Positions 7,984 to 16,488 of a stretch of DNA of 64,000 bases are shown piece after piece (the stretch's first letter is position 1; every line of letters starts with the position of its first letter). The position numbers and the translations under genes were made by a program. The stretch lies in assembly GCF_003236295.1 (NCBI RefSeq), contig NZ_POTW01000021.1:20183-84182 (forward strand). Reading direction: 5' to 3'. Source of the DNA: Jiangella anatolica (GTDB lineage Bacteria > Actinomycetota > Actinomycetes > Jiangellales > Jiangellaceae). Below the pieces are notes generated by a model that saw only the letters and a program-made list of their open reading frames with translations, was not told the origin of the DNA and ran no database searches.

Positions 7984-9471
7984 GTGACCGAGCTCTTCGA
8001 CGTCATCGTTGTCGGCGCGGGCGCGACCGGCGCGCCGCTCGCGGCCCGGCTCAGCGAGCGCCCGGACCGGCGGGTGCTGCTGCTGGAGGCCGGACCGGAC
8101 GTCGCGCCGGCGGAGCTGCTGGACCCGTACACGCTGCCCGCGGCGGCGCCCGGCCACCCGCTGGCCTGGGCGTTCCCGGCCCGGCTCACGCCGGACGCGA
8201 CGGCGATGGTGCCGCGCGGGCGGGTCGTGGGCGGGTCGACGGCGGTGAACGGCGGCTACTTCGTCCGCGGCGCGCCGGCCGACTTCGACCGGTGGGCGGC
8301 GCTGGGCAACCCGCTGTGGTCGTGGGACGAGGTGCGCCCGTTCTTCGCCGCCCTGGAGGACGACGGCGACTACGGCGACCGGCCCGGGCACGGGCGCGGC
8401 GGGCCGGTCCCCGTCCGGCGCGACGCCGCGCCGCACCCGGTGACCGATGCGTTCTACGCGGCCTGCGCCGAGCTCGGGTTCCCCGCGCAGCCGGACGCGA
8501 ACGACGGCGGGCCGCCCGGCTACGGGCCGGTCCCGCTGACGGTCGCCGGCGGCCGCAGGCACAGCACCGCGGCCACGTACCTGACGCCGGCGGTGCGGGC
8601 GCGGCCGAACCTGACGGTGCGCGGCGACGCGGTCGTGCGGCGCGTGCTGTTCGCGGGCACGCGGGCGACCGGTGTCGTCGTCTCGTCCGGTGGGCGCCTG
8701 ACGGAGGTGCGAGCCGGCGAGGTCATCCTGGCCGCCGGCGCGGTGGCGTCGCCGCAGCTGCTGATGGTGTCCGGCGTCGGCCCGGCGGCCCACCTGACGG
8801 CGCTCGGGGTGCCGGTGGTCGTGGACGCGCCCGGCGTCGGCCGCGGCACCAGCGACCACCCGGAGATCACCGTCGTCTACCGGCCGGCCGGCGCCGCGCT
8901 GGAACGGACGGCCGCGCTGCCGCTGCAGGGCCGGCTGGCGTTCACCGCGCCCGGGTCGCCGTACCCGGGCGATCTGGAGATCCTGGCATGGACGCGGCCG
9001 CTCGGCGCCGTCGTCCCGGGCGCCGGCGACGACCTGGCGCTGCGGGTCGCGCTGCAGCAGGAGACCAGCCGCGGCGCCGTCGAGCTGGTCTCGGCCGACC
9101 CGGCGGTGCCGCCGCGGATCTCGCAGAACTTCCTCGCCACTCCCGACGACCGGGCCCGGCTGCGGCACGGCGTCGGGGTGGCGGTCGAGCTGCTCGCGAC
9201 GACGGCGTTCCGGCCGCTGGTCGCGGCGCACTCCGCGCCGCCGGACGACGACGACTGGCTGCGCCGGCACGTCGGCACGGCGATCCACCTCAGCGGCGGC
9301 TGCGCGATGGGCCCGGACGGCGTCGTCGACCAGCACGGCCGCGTGCACGGCGTCACCGGCCTGCGGGTCGCGGACACGTCGATCTTCCCGGCGGTGCCGT
9401 CGTGCGGGCCGGCCGCGACCGCCGTCATGGCCGGGGAGCGGCTGGCGGCGCTCATCTCGACAGAAGGCTAA
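7984..9471 (+). CDS. GMC-family FAD-dependent oxidoreductase
   Basis: 495 residues with the N-terminal FAD dinucleotide-binding motif VVGAGATGAPLAARL (residues about 9-23), PRGRVVGGSTAVNGG (GMC signature 1) and the C-terminal HLSGGCAMG whose His435 fits the catalytic base. The usual second catalytic His/Asn region reads PSCGPAATAVMAGE, with no Asn at the classic place. This resembles the mycofactocin-associated MftG branch rather than choline or glucose oxidases. No mycofactocin genes are nearby, so the electron acceptor and substrate are open. GTG start three bases after the VOC gene. Confidence 0.85.
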   Translation: MTELFDVIVVGAGATGAPLAARLSERPDRRVLLLEAGPDVAPAELLDPYTLPAAAPGHPLAWAFPARLTPDATAMVPRGRVVGGSTAVNGGYFVRGAPADFDRWAALGNPLWSWDEVRPFFAALEDDGDYGDRPGHGRGGPVPVRRDAAPHPVTDAFYAACAELGFPAQPDANDGGPPGYGPVPLTVAGGRRHSTAATYLTPAVRARPNLTVRGDAVVRRVLFAGTRATGVVVSSGGRLTEVRAGEVILAAGAVASPQLLMVSGVGPAAHLTALGVPVVVDAPGVGRGTSDHPEITVVYRPAGAALERTAALPLQGRLAFTAPGSPYPGDLEILAWTRPLGAVVPGAGDDLALRVALQQETSRGAVELVSADPAVPPRISQNFLATPDDRARLRHGVGVAVELLATTAFRPLVAAHSAPPDDDDWLRRHVGTAIHLSGGCAMGPDGVVDQHGRVHGVTGLRVADTSIFPAVPSCGPAATAVMAGERLAALISTEG

Positions 9472-9472
9472 T

Positions 9473-9490
9473 GGTTGCTCTAGAGTAACC
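9473..9490 (+). promoter_or_regulatory. palindromic operator of the ArsR/SRPBCC pair
   Basis: GGTTGCTCTAGAGTAACC is an 18-bp near-perfect palindrome (one mismatched pair) just before the ArsR start and immediately after the oxidoreductase stop. TAGAGT at 9481-9486 could be the -10, so repressor binding would block initiation. Autorepression by the ArsR protein is the natural reading. Confidence 0.7.
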
Positions 9491-9497
9491 GTTGCCC

Positions 9498-9833
9498 ATG
9501 AGTAACCAATCGGCGGATGCGGCGTTCGACGCCCTCGGCGAGCCCGTGCGGCGGCGCATCCTGGAGCTGCTGCGCGACGGCCCGACGCCCGTCGGCAAAC
9601 TGGCCGAGCGCCTGCCGGTCGGCCGGCCCGCCGTGAGCAAGCACCTGCGAGTGCTCAGCGGCGCCGGGCTGATCGAGCACCGCAGCGCCGGCACCCGCAA
9701 CCTCTACGCGCTGGCGCCGGACGGCCTCGCCGCGGTGCAGCAGTGGCTGGTGCGCACCTGGGACGTCGCCCTGGACGCCTACGCCGCCGAGGTCGCCCGC
9801 GCCACGTCCGAACCGGAGGAGAACGACCGATGA
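9498..9833 (+). CDS. ArsR-family winged-helix repressor
   Basis: 111 residues: FDALGEPVRRRILELL, GKLAERLPVGRPAVSKHLRVLSGAGLI recognition helix and an AGTRNLYAL wing. There is no cysteine-based metal site, so it belongs to the metal-independent ArsR group usually paired with an AHSA1/SRPBCC protein, as here. ATG 9498 preferred to an upstream in-frame TTG at 9492 because it matches the family start. Its stop overlaps the next gene (ATGA). Confidence 0.92.
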   Translation: MSNQSADAAFDALGEPVRRRILELLRDGPTPVGKLAERLPVGRPAVSKHLRVLSGAGLIEHRSAGTRNLYALAPDGLAAVQQWLVRTWDVALDAYAAEVARATSEPEENDR

Positions 9834-10567
9834 GCCGCGTGCCCGAGATCCGCCGCGAGATCCTGGTCGACGCCGCCCCGGCGGTGGCGTTCGACGTGTT
9901 CACCGCCGGCGTCGGCCGCTGGTGGCCGCTGGCCAGGCACGGCGTCTACGGCGAGTCGGCGGCGTCGGTCGGGTTCGAGGACGGCGTCCTCGTGGAGCGC
10001 TCCACCGCCGGCGAGGAGTCGGTCTGGGGGACGGTCACGCGGTGGGAGCCGCCCGGGCTGGTCGCGTTCAGCTGGCATCCGGGCCGGCCCGCCGCCGGCG
10101 CCGGACTGGTCTCGGTCAGCTTCACCGGCACGGACGACGGCCGCACCCTGGTCACCTTGCGGCACAGCGGCTGGGAGTCGTACGCGGACCCGGCCGCGGC
10201 CCGCGCCGAGTACGACCAGGGCTGGCCCGGCGTCCTCGGCCGTTTCGGCGACGAGGTCGCCCGGGCCGGCGGCGAGACGTGGGCGCTGCTGCTGCACCGC
10301 GCGGCCGACGAGGCGGCCGGCTCGGTCTTCGCCGACCCGCGCTTCGCCGAGCACGTCGCGTTCCTCGACCGCCGCCGGGCCGCCGGGCAGCTCGTCGCGG
10401 CCGGTCCGCTGGGCGACGCCGCCGGCGAGGGCATGACGGTGCTGCGGCTGCCGGGCGCGGACCGGCTGGCCGACATCGTCCGGCTCGCCACCGAGGACGA
10501 CGCCAGCGTCCGTGACGGGCTGTTCACCGTGACCGTCCGGCCGTGGCGGGTGACGCTGACCGGCTGA
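9830..10567 (+). CDS. SRPBCC (AHSA1-like) and YCII-related domain fusion protein
   Basis: 245 residues from ATG 9830. Residues 1 to about 145 form an AHSA1-type SRPBCC ligand-binding domain (VDAAPAVAFDVFTAGVGRWWPL start, WEPPGLVAFSWHPG, LVTLRHSGW). Residues about 155-245 look like a YCII/EthD-type dimeric ferredoxin-fold domain (ADPRFAEHVAFLDRRRAAGQLVAAGPLGD). The two are usually separate proteins. Co-translated with the ArsR gene. Function unknown; a small hydrophobic ligand or stress-related enzyme role is possible. Its stop lies inside a bidirectional terminator hairpin. Confidence 0.82.
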   Translation: MSRVPEIRREILVDAAPAVAFDVFTAGVGRWWPLARHGVYGESAASVGFEDGVLVERSTAGEESVWGTVTRWEPPGLVAFSWHPGRPAAGAGLVSVSFTGTDDGRTLVTLRHSGWESYADPAAARAEYDQGWPGVLGRFGDEVARAGGETWALLLHRAADEAAGSVFADPRFAEHVAFLDRRRAAGQLVAAGPLGDAAGEGMTVLRLPGADRLADIVRLATEDDASVRDGLFTVTVRPWRVTLTG

Positions 10568-10580
10568 TCGGCCGGTCAGC
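10555..10580. terminator. bidirectional hairpin overlapping two convergent stop codons
   Basis: Perfect 10-bp stem (10555-10564 with 10571-10580, GCTGACCGGC arm) and a six-base loop. It overlaps the stop of the SRPBCC-YCII gene (10565-10567) and that of the TetR gene (10576-10578), serving both strands. Confidence 0.65.
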
Positions 10581-11145
10581 CGAGCACCGTCGCGACGACC
10601 TGGCGGACGGCGTCGGCGTCGGCCGGCGCCCGGTCCGCGCCGGCGACCTGCAGGTGCACCGCGCCGATCAGCGTCGCCGCCAGCGCGTCGACGTCGGCGC
10701 CCGCGGGCAGCCGGCCGAGGTCGCGCTCGGCGACCAGGTAGCCGGCCAGCCCGGCGGCGGCCTCGCTCATCAGCGGCAGCCCGGTCGAGCCGGCCGCCCG
10801 CAGCCGCGCGCGCAGCCCGTCGCGCGCGATGACCAGGCCGACGACGGCCGTCCCGACCGGGTCGAACAGCTCGGTGAGTGCGGTCGTGAGGGTGCCGGCG
10901 ACAGTGCCCTCGCCGGGCCGCAGGGCGGCGGCACGCGCCTGGACCCGGGCGATCCGGTCCAGCACCAGCTCGGCGAGGAACGCGTCGAAGTCGGCGAAGT
11001 GCCGGTGCAGCACGCCCTTCGCGACGCCGGCCTCGTCGGTGACGGCACGGCTGGTCAGCGCGCCCGGCCCGGCGCTGACCAGCAGCCGCTCGGCGGCCGC
11101 GAACAGCCGGTCGCGCGCGTCGCCGAGGGCGATCCCGGTCGGCAT
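10576..11145 (-). CDS. TetR-family transcriptional repressor
   Basis: 189 residues from ATG 11145. The N-terminal HTH (about residues 8-55) reads RLFAAAERLLVSAGPGALTSRAV then GVAKGVLHRHFADFDAFL. The alanine-rich C-terminal helical ligand domain has no recognised effector. Divergent from the methyltransferase at 11196, with two operator-like palindromes in the 50-base gap, so it very probably represses both itself and that gene. The in-frame region upstream of 11145 is open but not protein-like. Confidence 0.88.
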   Translation of the reverse strand: MPTGIALGDARDRLFAAAERLLVSAGPGALTSRAVTDEAGVAKGVLHRHFADFDAFLAELVLDRIARVQARAAALRPGEGTVAGTLTTALTELFDPVGTAVVGLVIARDGLRARLRAAGSTGLPLMSEAAAGLAGYLVAERDLGRLPAGADVDALAATLIGAVHLQVAGADRAPADADAVRQVVATVLG

Positions 11146-11167
11146 GTGTTCTCTCCCCGTTGCTGAA

Positions 11168-11206
11168 TGGGCGCTTGCCCACTTAGAGTGGGCGCATGCC
11201 CACTCT
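11168..11206. promoter_or_regulatory. two TetR operator-like palindromes between divergent genes
   Basis: Site 1, 11168-11181: TGGGCGCTTGCCCA. Site 2, 11185-11206: AGAGTGGGC, four central bases, GCCCACTCT (9-bp perfect arms). Both share the TGGGC-GC-GCCCA core. Site 2 contains the methyltransferase ATG at 11196, implying a leaderless transcript or direct block of its start. Confidence 0.75.
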
Positions 11207-11987
11207 AGCCTCCGGCGAGCCGCATCGGCAGCGCGACGTCGCCGAGTCGTTCGGCTCCGACACGCGCCGCTACGACCGGGCCCGACCCGGCTACCCCGCG
11301 GCGATGGTCGAGCGGATCCTCGCCGCCGCGCCCGGGCCGGACCTGCTCGACGTCGGCATCGGCACCGGCATCGCCGCCCGCCAGTTCCGCGCCGCAGGCT
11401 GCCACGTGCTCGGCGTCGACCCGGACGAGCGGATGGTCGCGGCCGCCCGCCGCGACGGGTTCGCCGCCGAGGTCGCGCGCTTCGAGGACTGGGCGCCGGC
11501 CGGGCGGACCTTCGACGCGGTCGTGTCCGGCCAGACCTGGCACTGGGTCGATCCGGTCGCCGGTGCGGCCCAGGCGGCGCGCGTGCTGCGGCCCGGCGGG
11601 CTGCTGGCGCTGTTCTGGAACGTGTTCGACGCCGCGCCGGAGGTGGCCGCGGCGTTCGCTGCGGTGCATCGCGAGCTGACCGGGCCGCTCGCGCGGCTGT
11701 GGTCGGCGCCGGCCATCGACGGCTACGCGCAGCTGGCGGCCGCCGCGGCCGACGGGGTGCGCACGGCCGGCGGCTTCGGCGAGCCGGCGCAGTGGCGATA
11801 CGAGTGGGAGCGGCCGTACACCCGGGACGAGTGGCTGGACCAGCTGCCGACGCAGGGCGGGTACGCACGCCTGCCGGACCAGGAGCAGGCCACGCTGCTG
11901 GCCGGGATCGGCGCCGCGATCGACCGGCTGGGCGGCGCGTTCACCATGACGTACACGACGGTCGTCGTCGTCGCGCGGCGCGACTGA
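11196..11987 (+). CDS. class I SAM-dependent methyltransferase
   Basis: 263 residues with a Methyltransf_11/25 domain: motif I LLDVGIGTGIAARQF near residue 49, acidic D in VLGVDPDERMVA, and post-I FDAVVSGQTWHWVDP. The N-terminal FGSDTRRYDRARPGYP segment is typical of a group of small-molecule methyltransferases. Substrate unknown. The start codon is embedded in a TetR operator, so it is probably the induced target of the divergent TetR, perhaps in detoxification (inference). Followed by a convergent terminator hairpin. Confidence 0.9.
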   Translation: MPTLASGEPHRQRDVAESFGSDTRRYDRARPGYPAAMVERILAAAPGPDLLDVGIGTGIAARQFRAAGCHVLGVDPDERMVAAARRDGFAAEVARFEDWAPAGRTFDAVVSGQTWHWVDPVAGAAQAARVLRPGGLLALFWNVFDAAPEVAAAFAAVHRELTGPLARLWSAPAIDGYAQLAAAAADGVRTAGGFGEPAQWRYEWERPYTRDEWLDQLPTQGGYARLPDQEQATLLAGIGAAIDRLGGAFTMTYTTVVVVARRD

Positions 11988-12144
11988 CGGCCGCCCGAGC
12001 CGCACCGGTGCCGGCCTTGGCATACCGCAGTGCTCCACACATGCGGCATTCCGGGCACGACTGGTCACCTACAGCGTGCCAAGTGCGGCGTCGGCGCGCC
12101 ACGGCGGCCCGGGCCGGCTGCGGATCACGGCCCGGACCGCGGCC

Positions 12145-12178
12145 CCGGACCACCGTCCCGGGGAGGACGGTGGTCCGG
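12145..12178. terminator. 14-bp hairpin between convergent genes
   Basis: Perfect stem 12145-12158 with 12165-12178 (CCGGACCACCGTCC arm) and a six-base loop, located between the convergent methyltransferase and wall-protein genes. Likely a bidirectional terminator. Confidence 0.75.
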
Positions 12179-12189
12179 AGGTCCGCCGT

Positions 12190-14970
12190 TCAGCTCAGGC
12201 CGAGCCCGCGCCGCCGCCGACCGGCCACCGCGACGGTCAGCCCGGCCAGCGTGAGCAGCGCCCCGACGACCAGCAGGCCGCTGCCGGCGCCGGTGTCGGG
12301 CAGTTCCTCGCCGCCGTCGCCGGTCCCGTCGTCGCCGCCGGACTCAGTGCCGCCGGCCCCGCCGTCGTCGGCGCCACCGTCGTCCGTCCCGTCGTCCGTG
12401 CCCGCGTCGGAACCGTCATCGGTCCCGTCCTCGCCGCCGGGCTGCTCCGGGTCGTCCGGGCAGGGCAGCGTGCCGGCCCACAGCGAGTGGCCGTCGGTGT
12501 CGTCGTCGTCGGCCCAGTAGACCGGCCGGACGCCGACGGCGCACTGCTCCACCGGCGTGATCGCGAAGCCCTCGCTGTTGAGGTTCGCCATGCCCTCCGG
12601 CCGTGCGACCTGCCCCATCACCGCGAACGCGCCGTCGTCGCCGACCTCGAGCAGCGAGGAGGTGCCGTCGCAGCCGTTGTCGCAGACCACCCAGAGCGTG
12701 CCGGTGGCGAGGTCGAAGTCCAGCGCCATGACGCCGGCCAGCTCCGGGTCGAGCGTCGCGAGCCGGTGCGCGTCACCGTCGTCGGACAGCAGATAGGCGT
12801 GGACGAGGCCGGTGCCCTCGACGCCGACGAAGTACACGCCGCCGCCGTGCGCCGGGTAGCCGTCCGGGTCGTACGCGGCGCCGGTGGACGCGTCGGAGAA
12901 GCCCAGGTCGACGAGCGCCTCGTCGGGCACCCACTCGACCGCCTCGATGCCGGCGTTCGCGCCGGTCGGCGGCAGGTCCGCGGTGAGGTCCCACTCCGTC
13001 GTCGCGGTCAGGCTCGCGTCGGCGCCGGTGACGTCGTAGCGCAGCAGGCTCAGCAGGCTGACGTCGTCGGCGTCGTTGTCGCGCTCGGTGCCGACGACGA
13101 TCGAGCCGTCGCCGGTCACGGTCACGCCCTCGCTGTCAGGGGTGCCGACGCCGCCGGGGTAGCGCAGTTGCTTGCCCTCGGCCCAGCCGTCCTCGGCGGT
13201 GTTCGTCCAGACGGCGCCGTCCCACTCCAGCCGGTGCAACAGGCCGCGGCCGTTGTCGACCGCCCAGAGCACGCCGTCGGCGTAGTCCAGGCCGCTGAGG
13301 TCGCCGTCGAAGTCGTCGGCCCGGTCGACGGTGCTGACGTCCGGGCCGCCGGGCCACGGCGCCGGCGCGTCCGGGTCGCCGGCGCAGGAGTTCGCCGCGC
13401 CCTTCGTCGGCGCGACGGTGACGGCGAACGCGCCGGCGCCGTCCGGGCAGCGCCCGTAGGTGGTCCGCGCATGCTCGGTCCAGGTGTAGGAGTCCAGCTG
13501 CGCTCCGTCGGCGCCGGAGAGCCGGACGGCATCGCCGCCGCCGAGCCCGAAGCCGAGCTCGGTCTCCTCGACGACGAGGTGCCCGCCGGCCGGGACGACG
13601 GTCCCCGCGGGCGCGGTCCACACGTGCGTGTCGTCATCGTCGCGGACCTGGAAGCCGGCGATGTCGACGTCGGCGGCGCTGGGGTTGGCCAGCTCGACCC
13701 AGTCGCCCGGGTCGCCGCCACTGGACTCGATCTCGTTGATCCGCACCGCCGGGCCGCAGTCGTTCGCCGCGCCCTTCGTCGACGAGGTGGTCGTCGCGAA
13801 CTCGCCGGCGCCGTCGGGGCAGCGCCCGTATGTCGTCGGGGCGTGCTCGGACCAGGTGTAGGAGTCGGCCAGGGTGCCGTTCGGCGTGTAGAGCCGGGCC
13901 GCGTCGGCGCCGCCGAGGCCGAAGCCCAGCGCCGTCTCCTCGTGCACGTAGAAGCCGCCGGGCTGGATCACGATGCCGGCCGGGATGGTGGAGAACCGGG
14001 TGTCGTCGTTGTCGCGGACCAGCCAGCCGGACACGTCGACGGCCTCGGCCCCGGTGTTGACCAGCTCGACCCAGTCGCCCGGGTCGCCCTCGCTGGACTC
14101 GACCTCGTTGACCTTGACGGCGTCCTGGCCGGCCGTCGGCACGCAGTCGTTGGCCGCGCCCGGCGTGGCCGACGCGGTCACCGCGAACGCGCCGGTGCCG
14201 TCCGGGCAGCGTCCGGTGCTCGGCGACGGCAGGTCGTCCCAGCCGTGGGCGTCGGCGACCGCGCCGGCGCCGTCGACCAGCTCGACGCCGTCGGCCTCGT
14301 CGGGCGCGAAGCCCAGGTCGTCGGCGTCGATCAGCAGCAGCTCGCCCGGCGCCAGCGGGCCGGCCGGGAGCGCGTAGCCGTCGTCGGCGCCGGCGGCACG
14401 CACGACGTGCTCGCCCAGCTCGACCGGCGCGGCGCTCGGGTTGGCCAGCTCGACGAACCCGGCGGCGACCTCGTTGATCCGGGCCGGCGACGTGCAGTCG
14501 TTGGCCTCGCCGCGGGTCGGCGCGCCGGTCTGGCGGACCGTGTCGGCGCCGTCCGGGCATCGGCCGTACGTCGTCGCCGCGTGCTCGGTCCACGCGAGGC
14601 TGTCGACCAGCGCGCCGCCGGCGTCGGAGAGCCGGACCGCGTCGGCCGCGCCGAGCCCGAACTCGAAGCCGGGTGTCTCGCCCTCCGCCGCGTCGACCAC
14701 CAGGTACCAGCCGGGCGCGAGCACCGTGCCGGCCGGGAACACGTATGACTCCGGGCCGCGGTCCTGGTCGTCCTGGAGCGTCCAGCCGGACAGGTCGACC
14801 GGCGCGTCGCCGGCGTTGTAGAGCTCCACCCAGTCCGGGTTGACCCGCTGCGACACCTCGTTGACGACGACGCCGGCGGCCTCGGTGCTCGCGGTGGCCG
14901 TCGCCGGCGGGACCAGCCCCGCGGCCGCCAGCACGGCCGCGACGACCCAATGCGCTCTGCGCACGCTCAT
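12190..14970 (-). CDS. LPxTG cell-wall protein with four lamin-tail domains and a beta-propeller-like region
   Basis: 926 residues from ATG 14970. Signal peptide 1-28, then four successive lamin-tail (LTD) units of about 115-120 residues (about 32-522). Each opens with a VNEV or INE motif followed by a D/F-WVELxN strand and closes with a GRCPDGxGxF tail and a Cys (three of four read TYGRCPDG). A region of about 300 residues resembles SdiA-regulated/phytase-like propellers (LSGLDYADGVLWAVDN, DSEGVTVTGDGSIVVGTERDND, LWVVCDNGCDG). An Asp/Gly/Thr-rich stalk, LPDTG (890-894), a hydrophobic segment and RRRR complete sortase anchoring. Probably a surface-exposed adhesive or metal-binding hydrolase; catalytic activity unproven. 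Confidence 0.87.
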   Translation of the reverse strand: MSVRRAHWVVAAVLAAAGLVPPATATASTEAAGVVVNEVSQRVNPDWVELYNAGDAPVDLSGWTLQDDQDRGPESYVFPAGTVLAPGWYLVVDAAEGETPGFEFGLGAADAVRLSDAGGALVDSLAWTEHAATTYGRCPDGADTVRQTGAPTRGEANDCTSPARINEVAAGFVELANPSAAPVELGEHVVRAAGADDGYALPAGPLAPGELLLIDADDLGFAPDEADGVELVDGAGAVADAHGWDDLPSPSTGRCPDGTGAFAVTASATPGAANDCVPTAGQDAVKVNEVESSEGDPGDWVELVNTGAEAVDVSGWLVRDNDDTRFSTIPAGIVIQPGGFYVHEETALGFGLGGADAARLYTPNGTLADSYTWSEHAPTTYGRCPDGAGEFATTTSSTKGAANDCGPAVRINEIESSGGDPGDWVELANPSAADVDIAGFQVRDDDDTHVWTAPAGTVVPAGGHLVVEETELGFGLGGGDAVRLSGADGAQLDSYTWTEHARTTYGRCPDGAGAFAVTVAPTKGAANSCAGDPDAPAPWPGGPDVSTVDRADDFDGDLSGLDYADGVLWAVDNGRGLLHRLEWDGAVWTNTAEDGWAEGKQLRYPGGVGTPDSEGVTVTGDGSIVVGTERDNDADDVSLLSLLRYDVTGADASLTATTEWDLTADLPPTGANAGIEAVEWVPDEALVDLGFSDASTGAAYDPDGYPAHGGGVYFVGVEGTGLVHAYLLSDDGDAHRLATLDPELAGVMALDFDLATGTLWVVCDNGCDGTSSLLEVGDDGAFAVMGQVARPEGMANLNSEGFAITPVEQCAVGVRPVYWADDDDTDGHSLWAGTLPCPDDPEQPGGEDGTDDGSDAGTDDGTDDGGADDGGAGGTESGGDDGTGDGGEELPDTGAGSGLLVVGALLTLAGLTVAVAGRRRRGLGLS

Positions 14971-15116
14971 GCGCTGTTCCCCCTCGTCGATGACGGCGGC
15001 CCCCAGCCGCCCCGGACAGCAAAGAGGGACGAAACAACCGGATCCGGAAGAACGGATGAACGCCGGGCGAACTCGGGTTCGCACCGCGCTCTCGCGGGTA
15101 GCCGGCCGCCGCGGCG

Positions 15117-15122
15117 TATCCT
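15117..15122 (+). promoter_or_regulatory. -10 element for a leaderless AraC-like gene
   Basis: TATCCT ends six bases before the GTG at 15129 and no Shine-Dalgarno is visible, the pattern of a leaderless actinomycete transcript. The divergent wall-protein gene starts 158 bases away. Confidence 0.5.
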
Positions 15123-15128
15123 GCGGCC

Positions 15129-15827
15129 GTGAGGCTGCGGATCGAGGCGCGGGAGTCCGGCTCGCCGTGGGTCGACACCGTCTGGACCTGCACGAGCGGA
15201 CCCGTCACCGAGATGACGTCGGTCGCCTGCGTGCGCTGGGGGCTGGTGTTCTGGGTCCAGGACGGCCGGGCGTACACGAGCGTCACCGGCCCGGAGACCA
15301 GGACCGGCACCGCGCCGGTACCCGAGGACGCGACGTTCGTCGGCATCGACTTCGCCATCGGCACGTCGCTTCGGGCCATGCCCGCGGCCATGCTGGTCGA
15401 CGGCGGCGTGGAGCTACCCGACAGCACCCGCCGGACGTTCCGGCTGGACGGCTCCCGCTGGGAGACGCCGGGCCCGGACGACGCCGAGGCGCTGGTCGAA
15501 CGGCTGGTCAGGGCCGGGATCGTGGTCCGCGACCCGCTCGTCGCGCAGGTGCTGCGAGGCACACCGGCCGACGTCTCCGGGCGCACCGTGGAGCGCCGGT
15601 TCCGCGCGGCGACCGGGCTGACCCGCGGCGCCGTCCGGCAGATCGAGCGGGCCCGGACGGCGGCCGGCCTGCTGGCCGCCGGCGCCGCCGCGGACACCGT
15701 CGTGGCCAAGCTCGGCTACTTCGACGAGCCGCACCTGGCCCGCGCCCTGCGCACGTACGTCGGGCGCACCGCCGGGCAGCTGCGCGACGGCGCCGGCGGC
15801 GCGATCGCCCTCGACGTCAGCGCTTGA
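15129..15827 (+). CDS. AraC-type helix-turn-helix regulator
   Basis: 232 residues. The N-terminal half (about 1-130) is a short beta-rich sensor domain of no recognised ligand. The C-terminal half carries an AraC-type double HTH: SGRTVERRFRAATGLTRGAVRQIERAR and ADTVVAKLGYFDEPHLARALRTYVGRTAGQLR. Its stop overlaps the end of the convergent reductase gene by 11 bases. Possible targets are the divergent wall protein or itself. Confidence 0.8.
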   Translation: MRLRIEARESGSPWVDTVWTCTSGPVTEMTSVACVRWGLVFWVQDGRAYTSVTGPETRTGTAPVPEDATFVGIDFAIGTSLRAMPAAMLVDGGVELPDSTRRTFRLDGSRWETPGPDDAEALVERLVRAGIVVRDPLVAQVLRGTPADVSGRTVERRFRAATGLTRGAVRQIERARTAAGLLAAGAAADTVVAKLGYFDEPHLARALRTYVGRTAGQLRDGAGGAIALDVSA

Positions 15828-16395
15828 CGTCGTAGATCAGCTTGAGGATTCCGTTGGAGTAGCTCTCCGACTCGCGCAGGCTCAGCACCCGCTTCGGGTT
15901 GTCCGAATGACTGAACGCGCTCGCCCCGGCGCCGAGCAGCACCGGGAAGACCAGCAGGTTGTACTGGTCGATCAGGTCCGCGTCGGCCAGCCGCCGGGCC
16001 AGGTCTGCGCTGCCGTGGATGAAGATCGCGCCGCCCTCGGTTTGCTTCAGCGCGGCGACGTCCTCGGTGGAGCGCAGGATCGTCGTCGGCCCCCAGCCGC
16101 CGACCAGCGCGTCCTCGGCCAGCGTCGTCGACACGACGTACTTCGGCAGCTCCTTGTAGTCGGCGTGGTCCTCCGAGTCCGGCCAGACCGCGGCGAACGA
16201 CTCGTAGCTGCGGCGGCCGAACATCAGCGCCGTCGTGTCGGCCAGCTCCTCGGCCTTGAGCGTCCAGGCCTCGGGCACGAACTCCAGGTCCTTGAAGACC
16301 CACCCGCCGCTGCGGTGCTCCTCCCCCGGCCCGCCGCCGGGCGAGTCCACGACGCCGTCGAGCGACATGAAGCCGGTGTAGACCAGATCGCGCAT
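15817..16395 (-). CDS. RibD C-terminal/dihydrofolate reductase-like protein
   Basis: 192 residues from ATG 16395, which has GAGGGG upstream. DHFR-like fold protein of the YyaP/RibD_C group: YTGFMSLDGVVDSPGG start, LMFGRRSYESFAAVWP, KYVVSTTL, GGAIFIHGSADLARRL and LVFPVLLGAG. These NADPH-dependent proteins are usually of unknown substrate; it is not the housekeeping folate enzyme. Tail-to-tail overlap with the AraC-like gene. Confidence 0.9.
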   Translation of the reverse strand: MRDLVYTGFMSLDGVVDSPGGGPGEEHRSGGWVFKDLEFVPEAWTLKAEELADTTALMFGRRSYESFAAVWPDSEDHADYKELPKYVVSTTLAEDALVGGWGPTTILRSTEDVAALKQTEGGAIFIHGSADLARRLADADLIDQYNLLVFPVLLGAGASAFSHSDNPKRVLSLRESESYSNGILKLIYDVKR

Positions 16396-16488
16396 GGTGC
16401 TGTTCCCCTCGGATCGGACTGTCTGCTTGGCGGCCACGCTAGCCCTTGCCGCCGTCGCCGTCTTGGACGGAAACGACACCGCCGTCCG

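Noticed and set aside
5389..9348. 1319-codon open frame on the minus strand
   Set aside because: It lies opposite two permeases, an ATPase, the VOC gene and the GMC gene, is Arg/Asp/Val-rich without domains, and results from the GC-rich codons of those genes.
12076..14748. 890-codon plus-strand open frame
   Set aside because: Antisense shadow of the lamin-tail wall protein; low-complexity Val/Arg/Gly composition and no motif.
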